A stretch of DNA of 10,127 nucleotides from Acidobacteriaceae bacterium (GTDB lineage Bacteria > Acidobacteriota > Terriglobia > Terriglobales > Acidobacteriaceae), in the NCBI GenBank assembly GCA_003156495.1, contig PMHC01000220.1, positions 8,604 through 18,730 of the forward strand, in the 5' to 3' direction. Positions 1 to 6,046 of this stretch are shown here, piece after piece (within the stretch, counting starts at the first letter, position 1; every line of letters begins with the position of its first letter). The notes under the pieces were generated by a model. The model saw only the letters and a program-made list of their open reading frames with translations, did no database searches and was not told the origin of the DNA. The translations under genes were made by a program, and so were the position numbers.

Positions 1-1954
1 CGCGGTCGAGCATCATCAGGTCAGCGAGCTCGTCGATGATGATGACGATGTAGGGCAGCGGGCCCTCGTCCTCTTCTCCGTCGTCGAAGAGCGAGCCGGT
101 GGCGTTCTCAAAGCGCCGGTTATACTGCTCCAGGTTGCGCACGCTGCGTGAGGCTAGCAGCTTCAGCCGGCGCTCCATTTCGCGCACGGCGTTGCGCAGA
201 GCGTTGGCGGCCAGCTTGGGCTCGGTGATGATGGGCGTGAAGAGATGAGGAATGCCCTCGTACATGCCCAGCTCGACGCGCTTGGGATCGACCAGGATGA
301 GCCGGACCTGATCGGGGGTGGTGCGGTAGAGCAGGCTCATGATCATGGCGTTGATCGAAACCGATTTGCCCGAGCCGGTAGAGCCGGCGATCAGCACGTG
401 AGGCAGTGAGGCCAGATCGGTGGTGACGACGCGATAGCCGTTGATGTCTTTGCCCAGCGCCAGAGTGAGTCGCGACTTGGCCTTCTGAAAGCTTTCGCTC
501 TCGAGCAGCTCGCGGACGTGGATGGTTTCTCGCACGCGGTTGGGAACCTGAATGCCCACGGTGCTTTTGCCGGGGATGCGCTCGATAAGAATGCTTTCGG
601 CGCGCATGGCCAGGCAGAGATCCTCGGCCAGGCTGGTAACGCGCGAGTATTTGATGCCGGCCTCTGGCTTGAACTCGAAGGTGGTGACGAGCGGGCCGGG
701 GTTGATCTGCACGACCTGTCCGCGAACGTCGAACTCGGCGCATTTTTCAACCAGGATGCGAGCGTCTTCGCGCAGCTCGTCTTTGCGCACATCTTGCGGA
801 CCTTCGCTGGCGATGAGCAGCGAGGTGGGGGGCAGCTTGAAGCCGCCGGAGGCGGCTTTGGGAGCGACAACGGCCGGCGGCGGAGGCACGGGCGCGGGAC
901 GGTTGCTGATGGCGATTTCGGGCGAGCGCGGCGGAGCGGCCGGGGCGACAGGTTGCGGCGCGGAGGCCGGGCGAGCGGCGGCGACAGATGCAGTGGCAGC
1001 AGTGGCAGCGACCGAAGCGGCGGCTGGAGCGGCGGTGGCGGCTACGCTGCGCTCCCAAATGCTGGGTGTGCGAGAGGTGATGGGAATTTCGTCTTCGGCC
1101 CGATCGTCCGGGAGTCGATCATCCGGAAGCTGATCGTCAATGAGTTGATCGGTGCGCCGGTAGGCGGGAATTTCGTCGAGTGGCGTTTTACGCTGCGCGC
1201 GCTTGAGGCCGAAGAAGGCTAGCAGACGGTTGGAGCGGCCAACGGGCGGCTCGGGTTCGAAGCCGGGGCCGGCAAATTGCGAAAAGCGCGGCGGCTGGCC
1301 GGCGGGTGTGGCGGAGTCTTCGTCGCGGTTGATGAGCTGCTCGTCGCGCAATTCCTCGCGCTCGGCGCGGCGGCGTTCGCGCCAGTAGCTGTAGCTCTCC
1401 CAGCGTGCGGCGAGGTTTTCGCGAATCTCCGCAAAACTGATGGGAGAGGCGAAGTAGAGTCCGCCAGCGGCCAGCACGGCGGCCACCACCCAGGCGCCCT
1501 GCAGGTTGAGGTAGATCACCAGTTGATTGGCGGCCAGACGGCCGGCGACGCCCTCGATGGGCATCACATGAAGCCAGCGCCAATGCCAGGGCATGAGGCC
1601 CAAAACGGCGGGCACAAAAGTTAAAGCCAGTAGTGAGCCGATCCAGCGCAGAACGGGCGAACCGCTCGGGCGGGAGCGCATCCAGGTCCAGCCGAGGCTG
1701 CCCAGCCAAAGCGGAATGAGAAACGCGGCCAGGCCAAGCGCTTGCAGTAGCAGGTCGCTCGCGTAAGCGCCGACCGGCCCGATCCAGTTGCGGACGACGG
1801 ACGAATCCGTGGCCGAATTGAGCGAAGGATCGGAGGCGTGGTAGGAGACAAGCGAGAGAAGAAGAAGCAGCGAGACCAGCGCCAACGTCATCCCGAGAAA
1901 GATGTTCAGGGGGCGGCTGCGCGTGGGCGCGAGAACGATGCGAATCGGCTTCAT
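1..1954 (-). CDS. ftsK: DNA translocase FtsK (C-terminus beyond left edge)
   Basis: Septal DNA pump that moves chromosome dimers and terminus DNA through the closing division site. Read on the minus strand, 651 codons are present. Four hydrophobic segments (about residues 18-38, 66-90, 100-120, 150-168) form the membrane anchor. A charged, then Ala/Pro-rich linker follows (about 180-370), then the alpha/beta motor region from about 375. The Walker A motif GSTGSGKS has its lysine at residue 530, preceded by HVLIAG. VDPKRVELGMYEG and the Walker B stretch IVIIIDELADLM (about 635-647) are typical of FtsK/SpoIIIE. The rest of the motor and the DNA-reading gamma domain, roughly 200 residues, should lie off the left edge. 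The ATG at 1954 is chosen because the membrane domain starts there. Its ribosome site is poor (GGGGAG about 15 bases upstream), and an in-frame TTG lies further upstream, so the exact start is less certain than the identity. Confidence 0.96.
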   Translation of the reverse strand, partial: MKPIRIVLAPTRSRPLNIFLGMTLALVSLLLLLSLVSYHASDPSLNSATDSSVVRNWIGPVGAYASDLLLQALGLAAFLIPLWLGSLGWTWMRSRPSGSPVLRWIGSLLALTFVPAVLGLMPWHWRWLHVMPIEGVAGRLAANQLVIYLNLQGAWVVAAVLAAGGLYFASPISFAEIRENLAARWESYSYWRERRRAEREELRDEQLINRDEDSATPAGQPPRFSQFAGPGFEPEPPVGRSNRLLAFFGLKRAQRKTPLDEIPAYRRTDQLIDDQLPDDRLPDDRAEDEIPITSRTPSIWERSVAATAAPAAASVAATAATASVAAARPASAPQPVAPAAPPRSPEIAISNRPAPVPPPPAVVAPKAASGGFKLPPTSLLIASEGPQDVRKDELREDARILVEKCAEFDVRGQVVQINPGPLVTTFEFKPEAGIKYSRVTSLAEDLCLAMRAESILIERIPGKSTVGIQVPNRVRETIHVRELLESESFQKAKSRLTLALGKDINGYRVVTTDLASLPHVLIAGSTGSGKSVSINAMIMSLLYRTTPDQVRLILVDPKRVELGMYEGIPHLFTPIITEPKLAANALRNAVREMERRLKLLASRSVRNLEQYNRRFENATGSLFDDGEEDEGPLPYIVIIIDELADLMMLDR

Positions 1955-2148
1955 GATAAGGGCGGTGCGCTCCCCGGCCGATACGAACGGAGGTACAAAC
2001 GGACCGAGGGAGAGACCAACATCCCAGAGCAACTTCTATTATCGGAGGATCGCCGAAGCGCGCGGAAGAAAAGCGGGGGTGGGGAACCTGCCCCGGCAAC
2101 ACGGAAACGCCTACAGCGCGCTTTCCTGCCTACGCAGAAAAGCGAAGC
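1955..2148. other. ftsK upstream region
   Basis: Non-coding stretch between the ftsK start and the hairpins behind uppP. Because those hairpins should end uppP transcription, ftsK probably has its own promoter here. On the minus strand GATAAT near 2039-2044 resembles a -10 element, but no convincing -35 sits at the right distance. The region is open in other frames, but those translations have no recognisable content. Confidence 0.35.
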
Positions 2149-2178
2149 AGCGGCTACACACTCCAAGGTGTAGCCGCT
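2149..2178 (-). terminator. Second hairpin behind uppP (possible back-up terminator)
   Basis: An 11-bp perfect inverted repeat, AGCGGCTACAC (2149-2159) and GTGTAGCCGCT (2168-2178), encloses an 8-base loop. On the minus strand it is followed by a modest T-rich stretch (GCTTCGCTTTTC). It lies about 20 bases beyond the stronger uppP terminator, so it may be a back-up terminator or a structured element in the ftsK upstream region. Confidence 0.5.
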
Positions 2179-2198
2179 CGCACATCAAGATGTGTAAC

Positions 2199-2222
2199 AA
2201 AAAGCGCGAACCGCCTTCGCGC
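2199..2222 (-). terminator. Intrinsic terminator of uppP
   Basis: On the minus strand a GC-rich stem, GCGCGAA pairing with TTCGCGC (2204-2222, 5-base loop), is followed directly by five T (2199-2203). It starts 18 bases after the uppP stop codon, which is the classic rho-independent layout. It separates uppP from ftsK. Confidence 0.8.
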
Positions 2223-2240
2223 GCCAGATGAAACGCCGAT

Positions 2241-3161
2241 CTACGCACCGATGAGCTTGGCGCCCCAAATGAGCAGCGCGCCACCCAGCAAAATGCGATA
2301 AATGGCGAAGATGGTGAAACCGTGTTTGCGAACCCACATCAGGAACCACTCGACGACGCCCAGGGCGACGACGAAGGAGACTGCTGTACCGATAAGGAGA
2401 ACCATCCAGCGCTCGGGATTCATGACCACGTGGGCGACGGCGGCCGAGGCGGCTTCGGCGTGGCGGGGATGGATTTCCTTGACCAGATCCCAGCCGGTGG
2501 CGGCGATCATGGTGGGAATCGAGAGCAGAAAGCTGAACTCGAGGGCCGCGGGACGGTCGAGGCCGACCAGTTGGCCGGCGGCGATGGTCGACATCGAGCG
2601 CGAAGTTCCGGGGAAGATGGCCGAAAGCGACTGGCAGAGGCCGATCCAGATGGCCTGGGGCAGCGACATGTCTTCGACGTCGGTGGTACTCGGCTCGTAG
2701 CGCTGGCTCCAGACGTCGATGGTCCACATGACGACACCGCCGGCCAGCAGCGCGATGGCGATGGCGGTCAGGCTGCCAAGGTTTTTCTCCGTCCACTTAT
2801 GCAGCAACAGCGCTGGAACGGAGGTGAAGACAAAGGCGAAAAAGGTCAGCGAAAGTGGATGGTTGTACCAATGGCGATTGCCGCCCTCGCCGGTGGGAAA
2901 GGTACGGAGAAAATCCACGATGCGCCCCAAAAAGAGCAGGCAGAGGGCCAGAATCGCGCCCACCTGAATGACGATGGTATACATCTCCCAGTAGGCAACG
3001 TCCTGAAAGCAGGCCAGATTGCCGACCGCGCAGCCGGCATTGTCCAGCGGCAGCTTCATCAAGGCTTCGGTGATGCGCAGGTGAGCCGTCGAACTGACCG
3101 GCAGAAACTCGGTCAGGCCTTCCACGACACCTAAAATAATGGACAGAATGTACGGGCTCAT
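2241..3161 (-). CDS. uppP: Undecaprenyl-diphosphatase UppP (BacA family)
   Basis: Integral membrane phosphatase that converts undecaprenyl diphosphate to the monophosphate carrier used for peptidoglycan and other envelope polymers; the family is also linked to bacitracin resistance. The protein has 306 residues, slightly longer than the usual 265-290. The first signature, EGLTEFLPVSSTAHL, starts at E14 with E18, S23, S24 and H27 in the expected catalytic places. The second, PGTSRS (184-189), provides the catalytic arginine R188. Several hydrophobic helices follow the family pattern up to a short cytoplasm-type end. The ATG at 3161 is preferred because AAGGAGG lies 6 bases upstream; a GTG at 3179 is in frame but would place this ribosome site inside the gene. 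It is a single-gene unit with its own terminator. Extra residues lie around 40-58 and 150-166, between helices. Confidence 0.97.
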   Translation of the reverse strand: MSPYILSIILGVVEGLTEFLPVSSTAHLRITEALMKLPLDNAGCAVGNLACFQDVAYWEMYTIVIQVGAILALCLLFLGRIVDFLRTFPTGEGGNRHWYNHPLSLTFFAFVFTSVPALLLHKWTEKNLGSLTAIAIALLAGGVVMWTIDVWSQRYEPSTTDVEDMSLPQAIWIGLCQSLSAIFPGTSRSMSTIAAGQLVGLDRPAALEFSFLLSIPTMIAATGWDLVKEIHPRHAEAASAAVAHVVMNPERWMVLLIGTAVSFVVALGVVEWFLMWVRKHGFTIFAIYRILLGGALLIWGAKLIGA

Positions 3162-3244
3162 GGGAGGCCTCCTTGCCACCTATTTTTAAAGTTTAATCGT
3201 ACACCGCTCCCTAGCGACACTGACCGTGCCATAAGCTGCCTTTT

Positions 3245-3388
3245 GTATCCGTACTTCAGGTTTGTTTTTCTGTGCGTGAACTTCCCGCCGATGGTGATGC
3301 GGTTGCGGTTCATCTTGCGCTTCCAGGCTTTGGTTTCCCGTTGCAGATCGTTCAGAGAAGGGATTCTGCGGTGATCGACTAGACGGCA
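3245..3388 (-). pseudogene. IS630-type transposase C-terminal remnant
   Basis: On the minus strand this stretch encodes about 48 residues that resemble, from memory, the end of IS630/Tc1-type DDE transposases: RRIPSLNDLQRETKAW, then NRNRITIGGKFTHRKTNLKYGY. The family usually reads like RRIPDLETLQRETKAWERERN followed by TVNWRFTTADARIKL. The catalytic core and the usual lead-in (HGSWLNMAE) are missing, and the residues before about 3388 do not match the family. The reading frame stays open into the uppP start region but with no family resemblance. This is therefore a degraded insertion sequence fragment, not a working gene. No terminal inverted repeats or target duplication were found. Confidence 0.6.
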
Positions 3389-3414
3389 TGGACCTAGCCA
3401 GACGCACAAATGCG

Positions 3415-3451
3415 GCATCCTGAAAGCATCTGCAAGATGCTTTCAGGATGC
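3415..3451. repeat. Long perfect hairpin (16-bp arms)
   Basis: GCATCCTGAAAGCATC (3415-3430) and its exact reverse complement (3436-3451) flank the 5-base loop TGCAA. Plus-strand reading gives TTTT right after the stem; minus-strand reading gives only a short T tract. It lies 18 bases beyond the stop of the short minus-strand ORF at 3470-3685 and 27 bases from the IS630 remnant. It could be a terminator, in either or both directions, or a copy of a dispersed palindromic repeat. Confidence 0.7.
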
Positions 3452-3469
3452 TTTTAGGCGATGTTGACG

Positions 3470-3685
3470 TTACGGCTCAGGCTGCACGATCAGATCATCG
3501 TCCAACTTGAAATGGAGGATGGATTCCGCGGGTATATCAATAATTCTGGTTGCCGCGGCCTGCTTCTCGGCTTGATCCAGTTCTCGGCTAGATCCAGCGC
3601 CTAATCTTGCCTGGATTTGCATCCGAATAGGGCGATCACTGCCTACACGAAGGTCATGGCGAGCAAGCGTCCGCTGCGCTCCCAT
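3470..3685 (-). CDS. Short doubtful ORF, possible gene remnant
   Basis: A 71-residue minus-strand reading frame with no recognised domain. Its last 25 residues, IDIPAESILHFKLDDDLIV and a short tail, look protein-like. They are reminiscent of the ends of small glycine-zipper envelope proteins of Acidobacteriota, where a phrase such as PAESVLTFRL is common. The first half is rich in Arg and Gln, has no signal peptide or glycine zipper, and has no clear ribosome site. The 5' part may therefore have been replaced or shifted out of frame. It sits 100 bases beyond the csbD-like gene on the same strand and ends just before the strong hairpin at 3415-3451, which would suit a gene end. Either a real small gene or the tail of a broken one. 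Confidence 0.3.
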   Translation of the reverse strand: MGAQRTLARHDLRVGSDRPIRMQIQARLGAGSSRELDQAEKQAAATRIIDIPAESILHFKLDDDLIVQPEP

Positions 3686-3758
3686 GAATCTGAATTGAAT
3701 TTTGAAATGGCCGGTCTTCTTTTCAAGATCGCTTTTGCCCGATACGCACAGCCATCCG

Positions 3759-3780
3759 AAAAAAATCTCCGAAGAAGATT
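3759..3780 (-). terminator. Likely terminator of the CsbD gene
   Basis: On the minus strand a 7-bp stem (AATCTTC with GGAGATT, one T-G wobble, 3-base loop, 3764-3780) runs into seven T (3759-3765, two of them shared with the stem). It begins 5 bases after the stop codon of the CsbD-type gene. The stem is AT-rich and so rather weak, but the placement and T run fit an intrinsic terminator. Confidence 0.5.
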
Positions 3781-3785
3781 GCTGA

Positions 3786-4055
3786 TTAAAGTGGAGGCGT
3801 GTGATGCGTTACTGCTTTGGGGGCTTTGCCGGTCTGTTGCTGAATATCCTGCTCAATTTCAACGTGGATATCGACATTGATATTCGCCTCGTCGATCACA
3901 TCTTTTGCCCTGCCCAAGGCGTTTTCGAGCCCGCCCTTGACCTGTTGAACGATGCCCTTGACCTGAAGGGGCGTATCACCTGTCCATTCGCCCGCCTTGC
4001 GCTTGGCCGTGCCGACTACTTTATCGATCGCGCCATTTACTCGGTTCTTATTCAT
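3786..4055 (-). CDS. CsbD-family stress protein
   Basis: Small hydrophilic protein of 89 residues in the CsbD family, whose members are induced by general stress in many bacteria; the molecular role is unknown. The start MNKNRVNGAIDKVVGTAKRK followed by GEWTGD, then QVKGIVQQVKGGLENALGRAKD, matches the CsbD repeat pattern of K/G-rich amphipathic helices over residues 1-53. Unlike the shortest CsbD proteins (about 60-70 residues), it carries a further 35-residue tail with INVDIHVEIEQDI and a His/Pro end. The ATG at 4055 is preferred because GAGG lies about 7 bases upstream and family homology begins there; a TTG at 4076 is in frame but unlikely. Single-gene unit with its own weak terminator. 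On the minus strand TTGAAA (4098-4103) could serve as a -35 element, with a poor -10. Confidence 0.88.
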   Translation of the reverse strand: MNKNRVNGAIDKVVGTAKRKAGEWTGDTPLQVKGIVQQVKGGLENALGRAKDVIDEANINVDIHVEIEQDIQQQTGKAPKAVTHHTPPL

Positions 4056-4312
4056 AACTTCCCTCGGTGGATTCAAAGATGCGAATCCAATGCTAACCTT
4101 TCAACACTTTCAGAGCTGAGCGGTTTAGACCACGCACGGTGCTGAGCAGAATAGGCGCGAGCTCAATATGGATCGTCGAGGCGTCAGCCACCAAAGCCCG
4201 TCGGCTCAGAAAAGTATTTTCTACCATGAGAGTTCGCGGGCAAACTCTGGACCTTTCGGAAAGCGCAGTGCACGGTAAAAAACAAACATAATCAACGTGA
4301 TTTGCAGAAGGG
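4056..4312. other. Gap between the CsbD gene and the 167-residue ORF
   Basis: I see no convincing gene here. A minus-strand frame is open across it (from 4497 to 4093), but its upstream half overlaps the better 167-residue gene and its composition is unremarkable. Just beyond that gene's stop, a 5-bp stem (AATCA/TGATT, 4290-4302) and a six-base T run on the minus strand (4277-4282) could form a weak terminator, though stem and T run are about 7 bases apart. Confidence 0.35.
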
Positions 4313-4816
4313 TCATTGTACCCTCGTTTCTGAACCTTTGGATAAAACCAGCATCTGCTTGAGTTGAGGCATGGTGCAGCCGAAATTAAGATCCGGTGCA
4401 TGGAGCGCCCGTTGCCTTTGCCGGGGAGCGGCATCATCGCACGAGGGTAGGTCGAGACCTTGCTGAATGAGGTAGGGATACACTCGAACCCTGGCAAAAT
4501 AGAACCAGGGATACTGCGTCAGCTCAATGTACCCTACTTCTGCCGCGTTACATTGATTCGTGACGTGACGGAGCGCCAATTTGACCGCACTGGCAATCGC
4601 CAACTGTGAAGTATCGCCCACGCCGCTTCGCAGTATTTCATTGATAACTTTTACAAGAGACCATCCGTGCCTCCGAGCCCTCTGTCGTAACTGTTCTGCG
4701 TTGGCCGTCGGCGCAAAATTCCATCCCTCGCGGAATTCTTCTGTTTCCAGCATGAAGCCGGTAGGGAGTTCTGCGTACGCGCGTAAAAACATATTCGATA
4801 CCGCAACAGTATTCAT
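4313..4816 (-). CDS. Hypothetical protein (167 residues)
   Basis: Not recognised. The composition is that of a soluble globular protein: no signal peptide, no long hydrophobic segment, and only three cysteines (89, 126, 147). Residues 26-65 include two Trp (32, 52) and a basic helix-like part (EQLRQRARRHGW, then LVKVINEIL) that could be a small helical domain. Residues 94-116 are aromatic-rich (GYIELTQYPWFYFARVRVYPY), as expected of a beta sheet. The tail after about 124 is charged and Gln-rich and may be disordered. The ATG at 4816 has only a weak GGA directly upstream, so the start is uncertain; a second ATG codes for Met9. It is on the same strand as the Crp/Fnr gene, with 342 bases between them, so it is probably its own unit. 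Its length without stops and the protein-like middle argue for a real gene. Confidence 0.55.
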   Translation of the reverse strand: MNTVAVSNMFLRAYAELPTGFMLETEEFREGWNFAPTANAEQLRQRARRHGWSLVKVINEILRSGVGDTSQLAIASAVKLALRHVTNQCNAAEVGYIELTQYPWFYFARVRVYPYLIQQGLDLPSCDDAAPRQRQRALHAPDLNFGCTMPQLKQMLVLSKGSETRVQ

Positions 4817-5158
4817 TCCGTTTACTCACTTGCCGCCACTTAGCAGTCATACTGAACGGCAGTATTTAGTGTTGACTCGGCCTCGGTGGAAATGCGGTGA
4901 AGAGCCGCTGCCGGTGGGTTGTTTGCGGATCAGGAAAGGATGAAGTGAATCGGGATGTGGCAGTAAGTGAAGGTAATTTTTTTAGCGCACGATCGGCAGG
5001 CCTATCGGGAGTTTTGGAGAAAGTGCGCAGACACTTCTGGCATCCCTCACCGTTTCCAGCACATCATAAAAGATTGCTAAAACGAGTATTCCAGCGTGCG
5101 AGTTGTAATGTTGGTCAATTCGGAACAATTCGGAACATGTCTTTACATTACGAACTAA
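4817..5158. other. Intergenic region between the 167-residue gene and the Crp/Fnr gene
   Basis: A 342-base stretch without a supported gene. A plus-strand frame from 4897 runs on as antisense to the Crp/Fnr gene and has no protein-like content. The part next to the Crp/Fnr stop holds a stem of 11 pairs with one bulged base (5101-5111 with 5145-5156) that encloses a tandem 10-base repeat. The promoter of the 167-residue gene should lie near its start at 4816, but no clear -35/-10 pair was found. Confidence 0.4.
5116..5135. repeat. Tandem 10-base repeat inside a stem-loop
   Basis: CAATTCGGAA occurs twice head to tail. The pair sits in the loop of an imperfect hairpin whose arms are AGTTGTAATGT (5101-5111) and ACATTACGAACT (5145-5156, one bulged G). 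It starts 3 bases beyond the Crp/Fnr stop codon as read on the minus strand. There is no T run, so it is not a standard terminator. Confidence 0.6.
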
Positions 5159-5887
5159 TCAGAGGCCAGCTTCTAACTGCTCCGTTGAAATCTCAGAAGC
5201 AGGTTTTTCCCCTGCATCGCTCTCCGGCAATTGGTCGTGTAGAACAACATTCAGCAGAGACTTGTGAACCCGGATGCGACCGTTGTAATCGATAAAACCT
5301 AGCTTGCGAAAGCGGTTCATAAAGAAGTTCACGCGGGAGCGGGTGGTGCCGATCATTTCCGCCAAAACTTCTTGGGAGATTTTGGGGAGCAAGGGCTCCG
5401 TCTCGCCCGGCTGGCCAAATTGAGCCATCAGCAGAAGGATTCTCGCCAGGCGCTTCTCGCTGGAATTGAAAAGTTGATCGATCAGATCTGCTTGAACGCG
5501 CATACTACGAGCGAGCATGAATTTCAGAAACAGGTCAGAGAAGGCGTGCTCCTCGTGCATGGTACGGATCATCTCCTGCCGCCCGATCTTAAGTGCTGTA
5601 CAGGCGGTGATGGCCGTTGCCGTGGCTAAGCGCAGGCTCGGGGCCGACGCAAGCGCCTCTTCTCCGACAAAATCGCCATCGGTAAGAAGCGTGATGGTGG
5701 CTTCTTTGCCGATGGCTGAAACTACAGTGATTCTTGCACGACCGTTTTGAAGATAAAAAACCGAATCCGCAGGGTCTCCCTGAGAAAAGAATGGCTGCTT
5801 CGGCGCCAATTGGATGGTCTTTCGCCCCAAGCCGGTTTTGATCAGAAGGGCAGCGACGTCAAACGCGGGTTTATCGAGCTCAACCAT
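5159..5887 (-). CDS. Crp/Fnr-family transcription regulator
   Basis: Dimeric DNA-binding regulator of 242 residues. The N-terminal cyclic-nucleotide-binding fold (about 25-110) shows FFSQGDPADSVFYLQNGRARI and, later, GDFVGEEAL (71-79). The dimer helix spans about 115-150. The C-terminal winged helix-turn-helix (about 165-212) contains ISQEVLAEMIGTTRSRVNFF, the usual Crp recognition pattern. The phosphate-binding segment is unlike Crp: after GEEAL the expected R-S/T-A reads RLATATA, so binding of cAMP is doubtful. There is no N-terminal cysteine cluster and only one Cys (96), so it is not an oxygen-sensing Fnr. A 30-residue polar tail follows the HTH. The ATG at 5887 is well supported by AGGAG 8 bases upstream. 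A dyad in the upstream region (5912-5956) could be an operator, possibly for self-control. Targets are unknown. Confidence 0.93.
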   Translation of the reverse strand: MVELDKPAFDVAALLIKTGLGRKTIQLAPKQPFFSQGDPADSVFYLQNGRARITVVSAIGKEATITLLTDGDFVGEEALASAPSLRLATATAITACTALKIGRQEMIRTMHEEHAFSDLFLKFMLARSMRVQADLIDQLFNSSEKRLARILLLMAQFGQPGETEPLLPKISQEVLAEMIGTTRSRVNFFMNRFRKLGFIDYNGRIRVHKSLLNVVLHDQLPESDAGEKPASEISTEQLEAGL

Positions 5888-5911
5888 CTTGAGATCTCCT
5901 TCTGGACGACT

Positions 5912-5956
5912 GAATAAATTTTTCCACAGCAGACGGCAGTCTGTCTCGTTTTATTC
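5912..5956. promoter_or_regulatory. Nested dyad upstream of the Crp/Fnr gene
   Basis: GAATAAA (5912-5918) pairs with TTTATTC (5950-5956), and inside it CAGAC (5930-5934) pairs with GTCTG (5939-5943). It lies 25-69 bases upstream of the start codon at 5887, where promoter, operator or leader structure is expected. It does not match the textbook Crp (TGTGA-N6-TCACA) or Fnr (TTGAT-N4-ATCAA) site. Function is inferred from position only. Confidence 0.35.
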
Positions 5957-6046
5957 ACGGTCTGGATAGAGTCTCTAAACGATTTCCGCTCGACTATGCA
6001 GCGTTCACTCGTTGGCCTCCGCGTAATGCGGGCTGATGCACTCCAC

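Noticed and set aside
120..743. Minus-strand frame of 207 codons
   Set aside because: Arg/His-rich shadow of ftsK in another frame; the ftsK frame carries the Walker A and membrane signatures.
518..1222. Plus-strand frame of 234 codons opposite ftsK
   Set aside because: Antisense frame kept open by high GC; Gly/Arg-rich with no protein family character.
1188..2102. Minus-strand frame of 304 codons overlapping the ftsK 5' half
   Set aside because: Arg/Pro-rich shadow frame; the same DNA encodes the four FtsK membrane helices in the correct frame.
2181..2194. CACATC-AA-GATGTG mini palindrome
   Set aside because: Six-base arms with a 2-base loop between two better hairpins; likely chance.
2322..3134. 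Plus-strand frame of 270 codons opposite uppP
   Set aside because: Antisense shadow of a well-supported UppP; no ribosome site or domain pattern.
3801..4145. Plus-strand frame of 114 codons over the CsbD gene
   Set aside because: Antisense to a recognisable CsbD protein that has its own ribosome site.
4093..4497. Minus-strand frame of 134 codons
   Set aside because: Overlaps the 3' half of the more protein-like 167-residue gene; rich in Arg, Ser and Pro with no coherent domain.
4897..5295. Plus-strand frame of 132 codons
   Set aside because: Runs into the antisense of the Crp/Fnr gene; no ribosome site and random-looking composition.
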